From Candidatus Undinarchaeales archaeon (GTDB taxonomy: Archaea > SpSt-1190 > JASMDC01), in NCBI GenBank assembly GCA_030753015.1, contig JASMDC010000011.1:1-64000 (forward strand): a DNA stretch of 64,000 nucleotides, read 5' to 3'. Below are positions 43,154 through 51,276 of this stretch, piece by piece; the first letter of the stretch is position 1; every line of letters begins with the position of its first letter. The translations under genes and the position numbers were made by a program. A model generated the notes under the pieces. That model was not told the origin of the DNA. It worked only from the letters and a program-made list of their open reading frames with translations, and made no database searches.

Positions 43154-43885
43154 ATGGACGCTCTTGACCTCGAATCGGAAGGATATGCTGCTACCGAGTC
43201 GGCCGATGGTTACCGACAGACCAACGACCTCTCATCCTACAGTGTCGCTAGCGGTGTCGCCATGGCGGGCCTCATCATCGGGCTCGGCGTGCTCGCAGAA
43301 GAAGCGGAAGCGCGCGACTGGCGCAATTACGACGTTGGCCAGGACGACAACGGGAACCTCCCCAACCAGCCTCAAGAGCCGCATTACCAGCCTCAGCCCG
43401 AGACCAATCATGTTCAAGAGCACGTCCACCAGCAGCCGAACATCAACTACACTCAGGACTCTGACGGCGACGGTCTATCCGACTACAGGGAGGTCCACAC
43501 TTATGGTACCAATCCCCGCATGTTCGACACCGATCGTGACGGTATCAACGACGGGAGCGAGGTCAACTTCTACAGGAGCAATCCGCTCTCGAACGACACG
43601 GACGGCGACGGCCTCTGGGACGGGAAGGAGGTCTACCATGGGACGAACCTCACGGACTGGGACACGGACAACGATGGATGGTCCGATGGTGACGAGGTGC
43701 GCTACGGCACCAATCCACGCAACTCCCGATCGCAACCCCGTGGAAACAACAGACCCCACTGGCGGGACCGCAATCGCGGCTGGCGCGATCACAACGGACG
43801 ATACCGCCAACCGCACTATCCGCATCACAACGGCGGGGGACGGCTCATAATCAGGCTACCGCGGCTGAACTTCACCATCAGATGA
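43154..43885 (+). CDS. Tagged protein with EF-hand/TSP3-like calcium repeats (1)
   Basis: A 243-aa protein. Residues 1-29 are the acidic leader LDLESEGYAATESADGYRQ, TNDLSSY. Residues 30-48 are hydrophobic (VASGVAMAGLIIGLGVLA), followed by AEEAEA, a possible signal-peptidase site. A Gln/Pro/His linker (70-95) precedes four calcium-loop repeats: DSDGDGLSDYREVHTYGTNP, DTDRDGINDGSEV, DTDGDGLWDGKEVYHGTN and DTDNDGWSDGDEVRYGTNP. A basic Arg/His/Asn tail ends in IRLPRLNFTIR. It is a paralogue of the next gene. The repeats should bind calcium outside the cell; nothing enzymatic is visible. Confidence 0.78.
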   Translation: MDALDLESEGYAATESADGYRQTNDLSSYSVASGVAMAGLIIGLGVLAEEAEARDWRNYDVGQDDNGNLPNQPQEPHYQPQPETNHVQEHVHQQPNINYTQDSDGDGLSDYREVHTYGTNPRMFDTDRDGINDGSEVNFYRSNPLSNDTDGDGLWDGKEVYHGTNLTDWDTDNDGWSDGDEVRYGTNPRNSRSQPRGNNRPHWRDRNRGWRDHNGRYRQPHYPHHNGGGRLIIRLPRLNFTIR

Positions 43886-43921
43886 GCTGATTTTCACTCA
43901 GCGGTGACAACAAAAGGAAAA

Positions 43922-43931
43922 CTTTATTAAC
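43922..43931 (+). promoter_or_regulatory. TATTAAC promoter of the second tagged calcium-motif gene
   Basis: ACTTTATTAAC ends 23 nt before ATG 43955 with no ribosome-binding site between; it matches the promoter of the upstream paralogue. Confidence 0.65.
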
Positions 43932-43954
43932 AGACCGGGGGCCGGAAATCCCTC

Positions 43955-44617
43955 ATGTATGGTCTTGACCTAGAAACCGATGGTATCGCGACCGCCGAGA
44001 AAACGGACGCCTACCATAAGACTGACGATCTCTCATCCTACGGTATGGCCGGCACGGCTATCGCTGCCGGTGCCATCGTGGGCGTGTTCGCTCTTGCAGA
44101 GACGGCCGAGGCCCAGGAGGGCTGGCGTGACAAGAGCGGCTCGTCCAACGGCAGCTGGCGTAACTACGATGTCAACGGTGGCGGTAACAACTACCAGGGC
44201 GGTAGTGATGTAGGCAGTAATGTCGGCAGTGGTATCGACACCGACGGTGACGGTCTGAGCGACCATGCTGAGCTCAACACCTACGGTACTAATCCGCGCC
44301 TCATCGACACCGACCGTGACGGGATCAATGACGGGACAGAAGTGAAATTCTACGGTAGCAACCCACGGGACATCGATACCGATTGGGACGGTCTCGCAGA
44401 TGGTAAGGAGGTCTACCACGGTACGAACCTCAAACACTGGGACTCGGACGGTGATGGCTGGTCCGATGGCGACGAGGTGCACCGCGGCACCAACCCACGC
44501 AATTTCAGGTCGCACCCCGGCCCGCGATACCACCACCGCTGGAACGGCCACCGTGGTCATCACAGTGGTGTGCGGATCCGTATCGGCCTGCCCCAGCTCA
44601 ACATTTCCATCAGGTAG
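43955..44617 (+). CDS. Tagged protein with EF-hand/TSP3-like calcium repeats (2)
   Basis: A 220-aa paralogue of the preceding gene. The leader LDLETDGIATAEKTDAYHK, TDDLSSY aligns with it without gaps. A hydrophobic segment (MAGTAIAAGAIVGVFALA) is followed by ETAEA. Calcium loops DTDGDGLSDHAELNTYGTNP, DTDRDGINDGTEV, DTDWDGLADGKEVYHGTN and DSDGDGWSDGDEVHRGTNP follow. The tail is rich in His/Arg/Gly and ends in IRIGLPQLNISIR, matching the C-terminal LP.LN..IR of its neighbour. Conservation at both ends suggests a shared export or assembly route. Confidence 0.78.
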   Translation: MYGLDLETDGIATAEKTDAYHKTDDLSSYGMAGTAIAAGAIVGVFALAETAEAQEGWRDKSGSSNGSWRNYDVNGGGNNYQGGSDVGSNVGSGIDTDGDGLSDHAELNTYGTNPRLIDTDRDGINDGTEVKFYGSNPRDIDTDWDGLADGKEVYHGTNLKHWDSDGDGWSDGDEVHRGTNPRNFRSHPGPRYHHRWNGHRGHHSGVRIRIGLPQLNISIR

Positions 44618-44650
44618 TGTAGCGCTCCCGAGTTCGACGGGAACTCTTTG

Positions 44651-44938
44651 CTAGAGCGTCAGCGCCACGTCGAACCGTGAATAATCGCCAGTGGCCTCTT
44701 CCCAGGTGGTATGCACATCGTCCACCTTGGAGAGGCGCGGCCCCTGGTGTGCCCAGGAGATGAGGCGTTCGATCGCTCCACGGGGGCCTTCTACGATGAT
44801 CTCAACGTCGCCGGTGCGTAGGTTGCGGACCAGGCCCGTGAGGCCGAGGTCGTCGGCGACATCGCATGCTGTGACCCGGAAGAAGACTCCCTGGACGAGG
44901 CCTGATACGATCACGTGGGCGCGCACGCATTCATCCAT
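44651..44938 (-). CDS. acyP: Acylphosphatase
   Basis: A 95-aa acylphosphatase that hydrolyses acyl phosphates. The catalytic block is SGLVQGVFFRVTACDVADDL (Arg in FFR) and the second is GLVRNLRTGDVEIIVEG (Asn). The start is ATG 44938, 6 nt after GGAGGTGA; the longer frame is not conserved. It begins 11 nt after the V4R gene stop and is probably co-transcribed with it. Confidence 0.92.
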   Translation of the reverse strand: MDECVRAHVIVSGLVQGVFFRVTACDVADDLGLTGLVRNLRTGDVEIIVEGPRGAIERLISWAHQGPRLSKVDDVHTTWEEATGDYSRFDVALTL

Positions 44939-44949
44939 GCGTTCACCTC

Positions 44950-45456
44950 CTAGACGGGGTGTGAGGGGTATATCGAGAACTCGCAGGCAGATTCTCCTCG
45001 CGCAGCACAGCGTCGCTCCAGGCACAGGAAGCGCTCGTGGTAGTGCCCTTCGAACACTCCTGCGAAGAGCCCGCGCAGGTAGTCGCAGACGGGTCGTTGT
45101 GACTCTCCTGCGTGCTCCAGGAACGATACGGCGAAGAACGAGTCCTCGACCCTGAGGATGCCCCCCTTGTGGCCTGTGTCCAGTGATACCACTGTCAGGG
45201 TACCGACGTTCGTCTCTGAGAGAAAGGAGCCTGCCTCGTCGAGGGACGCCTCGAGACCTTCGGTCACCAGTCTCAGGCCCATCTCCCTACCGGCGTCGAA
45301 GGCGATGGGGGACGAACCGCGACCCGCCATGCGCTGGAACATCCGCTCGATGCGAGCGATGAAGTCACCGGTAAGGACGGCGGAACGGATGCCCCGCACC
45401 CGGATGTTCCCGGGGGCGATGACTGTGTCGTTGTCGTCGGCCATGATGTGTCCCAT
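44950..45456 (-). CDS. V4R-domain protein
   Basis: A 168-aa protein (180 aa if ATG 45492 is used) with a C-terminal V4R (4-vinyl reductase) domain: VCDYLRGLFAGVFEGHYHER then CAARGESACEFSIY, the C...G...C.F.I ending that binds metal or a small molecule. Such proteins occur in archaea as ligand sensors or as subunits of hydrocarbon-binding enzymes. The TATA-like GTTAATAAAAG lies at 45499-45509, only about 11 nt before ATG 45492, so ATG 45456 or 45444 is the more likely start. Confidence 0.75.
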   Translation of the reverse strand: MGHIMADDNDTVIAPGNIRVRGIRSAVLTGDFIARIERMFQRMAGRGSSPIAFDAGREMGLRLVTEGLEASLDEAGSFLSETNVGTLTVVSLDTGHKGGILRVEDSFFAVSFLEHAGESQRPVCDYLRGLFAGVFEGHYHERFLCLERRCAARGESACEFSIYPSHPV

Positions 45457-45529
45457 ATCGGCGGCAGTTCCGTCCGTCCGATAGTGCGACATCCTCTTTT
45501 ATTAACGTTTTGTCGCGGCAACGACGAGC

Positions 45530-46453
45530 CTACGGACGCAGTCCGCAGCAGAGAGCAAGGAACAGCCCGGCGGCGGTTATGTCGGCGGTCGTGCCGGGAT
45601 TGCGGCGGTTCCCGTCCCTGCGGAGTTCGTCATCGAGCGACCGGACCGCATGCCACCAGTCAACGGAGAGCGGTTCGAGCCCGGTCACGATCGACCTGGC
45701 GGCGAGCATGACCTCCCGGGCCACCTCGTCACCGCCCTTGCGCCGGATCAGCGAGTCGGGGCGCTCGGCGAGCAGCTCCATGTAGGCGAGCACCACAGCC
45801 TCAGGCTCCAACCTCTCGCGCTCGAGGAGGAGAGAGCAGCAACGGCGGGACCGGGGAAAGCCCTCAACGAGCTCACGGGCCACGTCGTCCCGCGACACGG
45901 CCTCGCCGAAGGCGATGAGCGGAGTTACACCCTGGGATACCACCTGCTCGGCAGCGTCTGATGCCGTGGCGTCCCAACGCTCCGTCCGGCCGAGCCCACC
46001 GGGACTGGCCGCAGCGATGGCGCGGTAGATCGCGCCAGTGTCCTCCGATGTCGCCTCGCGCATGAGCTCACCGGTGGCGCTGATGAGCCCCTCGAGGGTA
46101 CGGTCGTCAAGTGCGAGCGTGCGCACTGCGCCCGCTGCCAGGGGGACGATGAGGAATATGGTGCCAAGGAGGGTGTTCCCCCCATGGTGCCACCGCCCGC
46201 CCTGGAGCACGGCCTCCTCCATCGCGAGCCCGAGACCGGCAGCGGAGGGCTCTCCGGTGGCACGGGACGCCAGCCTGTGGAGCGGTCCATGGAGCGCTGA
46301 TGCAGAGGCCAGGAAGTGTGCGTGCGTGATGTCGGGGAAAGAGGCGACCGGCGACACGTTCCCCGGCTTGGGATGGGCACTGACCTCGATGGCAGGCGCC
46401 AGCAGGGCCGCAGTGATTGCATCGTCCGGTCCCTCGAGGATGAGGTCGGTCAT
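45530..46453 (-). CDS. CitG/MdcB-like triphosphoribosyl-dephospho-CoA synthase family protein
   Basis: A 307-aa protein with the family blocks SAHPKPGNVSPVASFPDITH, GGNTLLGTIFLIVPLAAGA and NPGTTADITAAGLFLAL. CitG makes the prosthetic-group precursor of citrate lyase from ATP and dephospho-CoA. Archaeal members are common, usually without citrate lyase, and their substrate is not settled. ATG 46453 is 27-38 nt after CTTTTTAAGC, so the in-frame GTG 46459 was not used. No citrate or malonate enzyme lies nearby. Confidence 0.8.
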   Translation of the reverse strand: MTDLILEGPDDAITAALLAPAIEVSAHPKPGNVSPVASFPDITHAHFLASASALHGPLHRLASRATGEPSAAGLGLAMEEAVLQGGRWHHGGNTLLGTIFLIVPLAAGAVRTLALDDRTLEGLISATGELMREATSEDTGAIYRAIAAASPGGLGRTERWDATASDAAEQVVSQGVTPLIAFGEAVSRDDVARELVEGFPRSRRCCSLLLERERLEPEAVVLAYMELLAERPDSLIRRKGGDEVAREVMLAARSIVTGLEPLSVDWWHAVRSLDDELRRDGNRRNPGTTADITAAGLFLALCCGLRP

Positions 46454-46520
46454 CGTCACGGCCAGGGTAGGTGGGCCGGGGCTTAAAAAGATTGCGAGGA
46501 CGGAGTAGAGGCAACAGGAA

Positions 46521-46530
46521 AGTATAAAAA
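46521..46530 (+). promoter_or_regulatory. TATA box of the 46569 gene
   Basis: AGTATAAAAA centred about 43 nt before ATG 46569; the predicted leader of about 17 nt contains GAAGGCTC. The divergent CitG-like promoter is about 40 nt to the left. Confidence 0.5.
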
Positions 46531-46568
46531 CAGACGAACGGGCCGTCGACCACTAGAAGGCTCACGCT

Positions 46569-47441
46569 ATGCTTCGAGACTATCCAGTCGAATCTGTGAG
46601 CAGCGCTCCGGGGACCGGGCGCCTGCTCTACGACCACCTCATGAAGCATATCCACGTCCCTGCCACCGCCAACCACGACATCTGGTATGCTGGTGAGGAG
46701 GCGAAACTGGCGGACCCTGATACATACTCCTTCCGCGGAGGGACACCCTATGGTGAAACCCTTGAGCTCAGGACCCTGGCGGGACAGGACCTCGAGGAGG
46801 GCGATAACGTCGTCGCCACCGACCATGGTACCTTCCTCTATACATTCCCGACCAAAGAGGACTACACAGCCTCCGACGAGAATGAGGTACCCGTGTACGC
46901 CAGTGACCTCTCGACCGCTGCCCGCAAGGGGCTGAGCATCCCCGACACGGCCCGCGAGGAGGACAAGGTCTTCAATCCCAACTTCCGACCGTACGAGGAG
47001 CTTGACCCGTTCACCAAGTACAGCAACGAACTGGCGTCCCTCTCGCTCCCCAAGTCCCTCTCCAGCTGGTGGGCCGGCCTTCAGGGCAAGGTCAACTACT
47101 CCGAGGCCGATGTGCTCTCGTACCTCGACGCGTGCTTCGACAACCTGAGCGGCCCGGAGATGACCCACCTCATGCATGGGAACAACATGGCATGGTCGGC
47201 CCTGGCCTACATCCGCGAGCGCGGTGCCATCGAGGGCGACCTGATGAAGGAGTTCCACGCCCAGAACCCGACGGACTTCTACATCAAGGACCTGGGCACC
47301 CTTCTCCCTGCCATGTTCTACTCCCTGGCCATGCTAGGCAAGGATCCGGTGGAGTACTACGAGCGACTGGACATCGAGATATGGGGCGCCAAGGAAGCGG
47401 CCGAGCACATGCAGGGGCTCATTCGGAAGCCAGTGGAGTAG
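46569..47441 (+). CDS. Orphan protein of unknown function
   Basis: A 290-aa soluble protein with no signal peptide, no membrane helix and no family I recognise. The N-terminal half is mixed (GRLLYDHLMKHIHVPATANH, NVVATDHGTFLYTFPT); the C-terminal half is helical (SSWWAGLQGKVNYSEADVLS, MTHLMHGNNMAWSALAYI, DLGTLLPAMFYSLAMLGKDP). It has its own TATA promoter and is convergent with the PadR operon, 5 nt from its last gene. Codon use is normal for the window. Confidence 0.6.
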   Translation: MLRDYPVESVSSAPGTGRLLYDHLMKHIHVPATANHDIWYAGEEAKLADPDTYSFRGGTPYGETLELRTLAGQDLEEGDNVVATDHGTFLYTFPTKEDYTASDENEVPVYASDLSTAARKGLSIPDTAREEDKVFNPNFRPYEELDPFTKYSNELASLSLPKSLSSWWAGLQGKVNYSEADVLSYLDACFDNLSGPEMTHLMHGNNMAWSALAYIRERGAIEGDLMKEFHAQNPTDFYIKDLGTLLPAMFYSLAMLGKDPVEYYERLDIEIWGAKEAAEHMQGLIRKPVE

Positions 47442-47446
47442 GACGG

Positions 47447-47752
47447 TCAGTCCGCTTCGGCCGGTCCCTTGACATCAACGACCCGCACGATCTGTACCTT
47501 GACCTTGGTGAGCAGTGCGGCCAGGGCGCCCAGGATTATTATATGGGGCGCGAAGATCGTCAATGCGCCGCCCATCGCCACCCCGCCGGTAAGTGGTACT
47601 TCGAGAAGCACGTCGTCAGAGGATCGTCGCACGATGAGCCGGCGCACGTTCCCCTTGTGCACGATGTCCTTGACACGGTCCACCAGCTCCCCGGCATCGA
47701 GCTCATACTCCTCGATGCGCTCCTTCTTCCGAGCATCAACTTTCTTCGTCAT
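47447..47752 (-). CDS. DUF4342-like small protein
   Basis: A 101-aa protein. Its basic start is followed by GELVDRVKDIVHKGNVRRLI, VRRSSDDVLLEVPLTGGVAM, then a hydrophobic segment (IIILGALAALLTKVKVQIV). This is the DUF4342 pattern, often found with envelope-stress or PadR-linked membrane proteins. It is the last gene of the five-gene leftward run headed by PadR. Biochemical role unknown. Confidence 0.75.
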   Translation of the reverse strand: MTKKVDARKKERIEEYELDAGELVDRVKDIVHKGNVRRLIVRRSSDDVLLEVPLTGGVAMGGALTIFAPHIIILGALAALLTKVKVQIVRVVDVKGPAEAD

Positions 47753-47774
47753 TTCGGCACACCTGTCCTGTACG

Positions 47775-48059
47775 TTAAACGGCCGCTAAACAACTGGCAG
47801 TGGGATGCGTTCCATGAGCGAGGGCCACGGGGATCAGTGCATCCTCGCCCGTACCGGTGATGGGGGCAGCGTGTACCCTCCCCGGTCCTATCTCACCGAG
47901 GCACACGGGACACACTCTTCGTCCCTCCACGCGCTGGATGCAGGCGCTGCACACGACCGCTCTGCATCCACCGCATTCGAGGTACTCCCATTCTTCTTCA
48001 ACAGCACTCCCGCAGACAGTGCATGTCCGTTCACCGTCACGTTCGGTCAGTAGGTCCAT
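47775..48059 (-). CDS. Small zinc-binding (RING/B-box-like) protein
   Basis: A 94-aa protein with closely spaced cysteine pairs C-T-V-C, C-G-G-C, C-S-A-C and C-P-V-C, enough for two zinc ions in a RING- or ribbon-like fold. The C-terminal 40 residues are hydrophobic/Ala-rich without a clear membrane helix. The start ATG 48059 sits behind GAGGTGAG. It lies between the polymer-forming membrane protein and the DUF4342 gene in the PadR run. Function unknown; protein-protein contact is likely. Confidence 0.65.
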   Translation of the reverse strand: MDLLTERDGERTCTVCGSAVEEEWEYLECGGCRAVVCSACIQRVEGRRVCPVCLGEIGPGRVHAAPITGTGEDALIPVALAHGTHPTASCLAAV

Positions 48060-48069
48060 GTATCTCACC

Positions 48070-49512
48070 TCAGTCCTCGATGGCCTTCTTCAGGTCTCCT
48101 CCGCACTTGGGGCACCTGACGCACCTGTGGAGGATCGAGCTCTCGCAGTAGGGGCACACCTTCGTGCGCTCATCGTCCTTATCTTCGGTCTTGTCTTTGA
48201 TCGCTTTCTTCTTTACGGTCTTCTTCTTCACGTCCTCGGTCCGGAGGCTCACGACCTCGATGTCCTCATCTTCCTCCTCGGAAGGCGCCTTCCGGACGGT
48301 CCTTCTCCGCCTGCGGTCAACGATCTCCTCGTCGCTAGAACCGTTCCCCTGGTCCCAGGAGAGTGCCACGGTGACCATCGCCCCGAGCCCGACTATCATG
48401 CCCAGGAGACTGATCCATTCACCCAGTATCGGCAGCCAGCGGAGGACTGTGAAGATCACCCATCCACCAAGGAACTGGACGTACCGGTTCTTCTCGGGCA
48501 GTGCCTGCTCACCGATGAGCACCGAGATGACCACCGTCGTCAGGAACAGCGCTGCGACGAACAGGAATCCCCCCATGATGGAGAAGGGGATGCCCACGAT
48601 GGTGATCAGGAGGAGGATGAGGCCTATCGGTACGCCGATGAGCACCCCGAATCCTATTGCACCGGTGTACAGCGGCTCGTCCATGATGGCCTCCGAGGTA
48701 CGGTCGAGAAAGGGACCTCCCCAGTGCACCACGGCCAGGCCGAAGGCGAGCGAGGCCACTACGAACATGATGGTGAGCACGAACAGGACCATAGCTCCGA
48801 TGGCGAGGATGCCCCCGACGAAGGGGAGGTTGTGGGCGAGGTCCGAATCGTCGAAATCGAAGGGCAGGTTCTCGTCCATGTGCTCGACGCGCTCCACGCT
48901 CCCCCGGACGCGGTCCAGGTTCCCCGGTGCGTCCTCAGCGCTGTAGACGAGGTTGCCGCCGATGATGGCGTCGGGTGAGATGTCGAAGTCCCCGGCACCG
49001 ATCTTGGCGTTCGCCAGTACCTTCCCGCCGAGCCTCACGGCCCCAGCGTTCGCAGTAAGGTCGCCCCGCACGATACCGTCCATGTCCAGTTCACCGCAGA
49101 AGGCGACGAGCTCCCCGTCGATCACGGCAGTAGGACCAACACTGACCTCCCCGCCAAGGGCCACGACCTCGCCGGAGACATTTCCGCGGATGTCGACCTT
49201 ACCGCCACCGGTACGTACATCGCCGCCGACGGCGTCGAGGATTGTCACATGACCGCCGCCGATGAGTATGTCGCCACGGACCGGGGCCCGGACCTCGACA
49301 TCCCCTCCGAAGACTATTAGGTCGCCATTGACGGGAGCAGTGACACGGACATTGCCCCCAGCGCTATAGACATTGTCGTCGATAGCCAGGCCATCACCTC
49401 CGATGGTGACCGTCTCGTGCTCTCCCATTGCCAGTGTGTATGCAGCGGCCGAGCCGATCATCACGAACAAGCAGATGATCGCAACCAGCATCCGGTTCAT
49501 CGTTCGTTCCAT
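48070..49512 (-). CDS. Bactofilin-like beta-helix, multi-TM, zinc-ribbon membrane protein
   Basis: A 480-aa membrane protein with N-terminal signal anchor (MLVAIICLFVMIGSAAA). A polymer-forming beta-helix (about 40-190) has short repeats such as VNGDLIVFGGDVEVRAPVRG and GKVDIRGNVSGEVVALGG. Four or five transmembrane helices follow (about 235-395: AIGAMVLFVLTIMFVVASLA, LIGVPIGLILLLITIVGIPF). A Lys/Glu-rich cytosolic stretch leads to a zinc ribbon CPYCESSILHRCVRCPKCGG. It probably assembles outside the membrane and reports inward. ATG 49512 is 6 nt from GGAGGG; ATG 49518 overlaps the previous stop. It belongs to the PadR operon. Confidence 0.8.
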   Translation of the reverse strand: MERTMNRMLVAIICLFVMIGSAAAYTLAMGEHETVTIGGDGLAIDDNVYSAGGNVRVTAPVNGDLIVFGGDVEVRAPVRGDILIGGGHVTILDAVGGDVRTGGGKVDIRGNVSGEVVALGGEVSVGPTAVIDGELVAFCGELDMDGIVRGDLTANAGAVRLGGKVLANAKIGAGDFDISPDAIIGGNLVYSAEDAPGNLDRVRGSVERVEHMDENLPFDFDDSDLAHNLPFVGGILAIGAMVLFVLTIMFVVASLAFGLAVVHWGGPFLDRTSEAIMDEPLYTGAIGFGVLIGVPIGLILLLITIVGIPFSIMGGFLFVAALFLTTVVISVLIGEQALPEKNRYVQFLGGWVIFTVLRWLPILGEWISLLGMIVGLGAMVTVALSWDQGNGSSDEEIVDRRRRRTVRKAPSEEEDEDIEVVSLRTEDVKKKTVKKKAIKDKTEDKDDERTKVCPYCESSILHRCVRCPKCGGDLKKAIED

Positions 49513-49514
49513 CC

Positions 49515-50090
49515 TCATCCCTCCTGTTTGATGATACTCGCGTTCCATTTCAGGTACCGGACCGTCAGGCCGGCGAAGGCCCTGGCCAGGTACATATCGA
49601 CCATGACGAAAAGCAGCCCACCGAGAGAGAGCCCGATCATGAAGATGAGGCCGATGAAGGGATGGCCCCCGATGGTGTAGCCATACCCGCCGATCGATGA
49701 CAGGATGATTGCGACGATCCCGGTGAGGCCACCGAAGGTAAAGCCCACAGCTACCGCGAAGAGCGCGAAGAGCACTCCGACCAGGGCAAGGAACGGTCCG
49801 AGGACGAACACGAGATTGAAGAAGCCGAGCCCTGCCGCAGCGAGCACCGCCCGCAGGATGTTCTCTATCGAAGCGGAGTCCTCGGCCCGCTGGACCATGA
49901 AGTCCGCCTTGAGCTGGCGGGCCAACGCCTTCGGGCTTCCGAGGGCGCGAGCTATACCATCCTCGCTCCGTCCCTCCTCGAGCCCTGCCTCGAAGTGCTC
50001 CCGGTAATCGTCGAGAACGTCCTCGAGATCGTCCTTGGGAACCCCACGTAGATGCCTCCTCAATGTCCCGATGTACTCCTTCCTATTCAT
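49515..50090 (-). CDS. DUF1700/HAAS-type membrane protein
   Basis: A 191-aa protein. The N-terminal helical HAAS domain ([55 protein letters not shown]) is followed by four hydrophobic helices (about 85-175). In bacteria, HAAS/DUF1700 proteins are encoded with PadR regulators and are thought to signal envelope state to them. Here the gene overlaps the padR stop by 8 nt, the same arrangement. Confidence 0.82.
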   Translation of the reverse strand: MNRKEYIGTLRRHLRGVPKDDLEDVLDDYREHFEAGLEEGRSEDGIARALGSPKALARQLKADFMVQRAEDSASIENILRAVLAAAGLGFFNLVFVLGPFLALVGVLFALFAVAVGFTFGGLTGIVAIILSSIGGYGYTIGGHPFIGLIFMIGLSLGGLLFVMVDMYLARAFAGLTVRYLKWNASIIKQEG

Positions 50091-50403
50091 TATTGGCACC
50101 CTCCAGGAAATGATTCACACGCTCGACGAAGGTCAGCCACTCGTCGGTAAGCTCGTCCTTCATCGTCTTCCCTTCCGATGTCAGCTTGTAGTACTTCCGG
50201 GGGGGCCCCTCCTGGGACTCCTGTAGGTAGGTGGTGACGTAACCGTCATTCTTCAATCGGCGGAGAAGGGGGTAGATCGTGCCCTCGGAGATTGAGATGT
50301 TCTTGGAGATCTCGGCCACGAGTTCGTAGCCGTAGCAGTCCTTACGTCTCAGCTGGGCGAGCACACAGAGCTCCAGTACGCCTTTCTTGAATTGGATGTT
50401 CAT
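50083..50403 (-). CDS. PadR-family transcriptional regulator
   Basis: A 106-aa winged-helix repressor of the short PadR-s2 type. [20 protein letters not shown] then GYELVAEI and [19 protein letters not shown] form the DNA-binding domain. [15 protein letters not shown] is the wing, and a C-terminal dimerisation helix follows. It heads the operon with the HAAS protein and polymer-forming protein. An inverted repeat between its TATA box and start (50439-50461) is a strong candidate autoregulatory operator. Confidence 0.9.
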   Translation of the reverse strand: MNIQFKKGVLELCVLAQLRRKDCYGYELVAEISKNISISEGTIYPLLRRLKNDGYVTTYLQESQEGPPRKYYKLTSEGKTMKDELTDEWLTFVERVNHFLEGANNE

Positions 50404-50438
50404 GAAGTCATCACCTCACTAGGGTTTGTTGAATGCAC

Positions 50439-50501
50439 AGTACCTTGTAGTACAAGGTACTATATATACCTTTGCATTGGAACGCAAGGTACTATATATA
50501 C
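50439..50501. promoter_or_regulatory. PadR operator region with repeated CAAGGTAC sites and TATA boxes
   Basis: AGTACCTTGT-AGT-ACAAGGTACT (50439-50461) is a perfect 10-bp inverted repeat. It overlaps the predicted transcription start of the padR operon, whose leftward TATA (TATATATA) is at 50461-50468. CAAGGTACTATATATAC occurs at 50453-50469 and again at 50485-50501, 32 bp apart. Binding of PadR here would block the leftward promoter; the second copy overlaps a TATATATA on the side of the RNase P gene. Confidence 0.7.
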
Positions 50502-50529
50502 GGAGGTAATATGGCCCCTCGTGCAAAGG

Positions 50530-50538
50530 CATTTAAGG
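50530..50538 (+). promoter_or_regulatory. TATA box of the RNase P/proteasome/exosome run
   Basis: CATTTAAGG is centred about 26 nt before ATG 50560, the expected leaderless spacing for the first gene of a run of nine. Confidence 0.55.
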
Positions 50539-50559
50539 AGTGTTCCCCAACTCCGCCCG

Positions 50560-51276
50560 ATGCGCCGCTTCCACGACATCGGCCTCCGGTACCCCGGAAC
50601 ACCCGAGGACGCCAGGGAGCTCGTCACCGAGGCGAAGCGCATGGGCTTCCATCGCGTGTGCATCAACGTCCCGGTCCGGGGCAAGGAAGGGATCAAGCTC
50701 CTCAAGTCGCTCAGGGACCAGGACCTCGGAGAAGGGACGCTCATCGGCGCCGATATCGACGTGATCGGCGGCTCCAAGAACGGTCTCCATAACCTTCTCG
50801 GCCGGGCGAGGAAGCTCGCTGACATTGTCGCGGTACTGGGCGGTGACCTGGCGATCAACAAGTACGCTGTCGAGTCGCGCGAGACCGATGTGCTCCGCGC
50901 CCCCTATCGCGGCAGACGTGATTCGGGCGTGGACAAGGTCGTAGCGGAGGCCGCTGCCAGGAACGGTGTAGCGCTGGAGCTCTCGTTCGCTGATGTGCTC
51001 GCTCCCAACAGCGGTCGGATCGGTCTCCTCCGACGGCTCGGAGAGCTCGTTGAATTTGCAGGAGCGTTCGATACCTGCTTGGTGCTTTCCAGCGGTGCCA
51101 TCGATATGCTCGGGCTTCGGGTGCCACAGGACCTTGCCGCGTTCGTCACCTGTCTCGGGATGGACAATGAGGACGCCCTTGAGGCCGTAAGCACGGTACC
51201 GGGCGAGGTCGTGGACAGGGCATTAGAGCGAAAGGACGAGCGCATCATCGCGCCAGGAGTGCGGGTGATCGGATGA
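50560..51276 (+). CDS. rnp3: RNase P protein component 3 (Rpp30)
   Basis: A 238-aa TIM-barrel protein of archaeal RNase P: MRRFHDIGLRYPGTPEDARE, RMGFHRVCINVPV, DIVAVLGGDLAINKYAVE, RDSGVDKVVAEAAARNGVAL and FDTCLVLSSGAIDMLGLRVP. It pairs with Pop5, whose gene follows with a 4-nt overlap, and helps the RNA cut the 5' leader of tRNA precursors. The start ATG 50560 is set by the TATA box and family alignment; the longer frame is spurious. Confidence 0.92.
   Translation: MRRFHDIGLRYPGTPEDARELVTEAKRMGFHRVCINVPVRGKEGIKLLKSLRDQDLGEGTLIGADIDVIGGSKNGLHNLLGRARKLADIVAVLGGDLAINKYAVESRETDVLRAPYRGRRDSGVDKVVAEAAARNGVALELSFADVLAPNSGRIGLLRRLGELVEFAGAFDTCLVLSSGAIDMLGLRVPQDLAAFVTCLGMDNEDALEAVSTVPGEVVDRALERKDERIIAPGVRVIG

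Noticed and set aside
45530-46453. Assignment as beta-RFAP synthase or another methanopterin enzyme
   Set aside because: The HPKPGN and NPGTTAD blocks are those of the CitG/MdcB family, not of GHMP-type beta-RFAP synthase.
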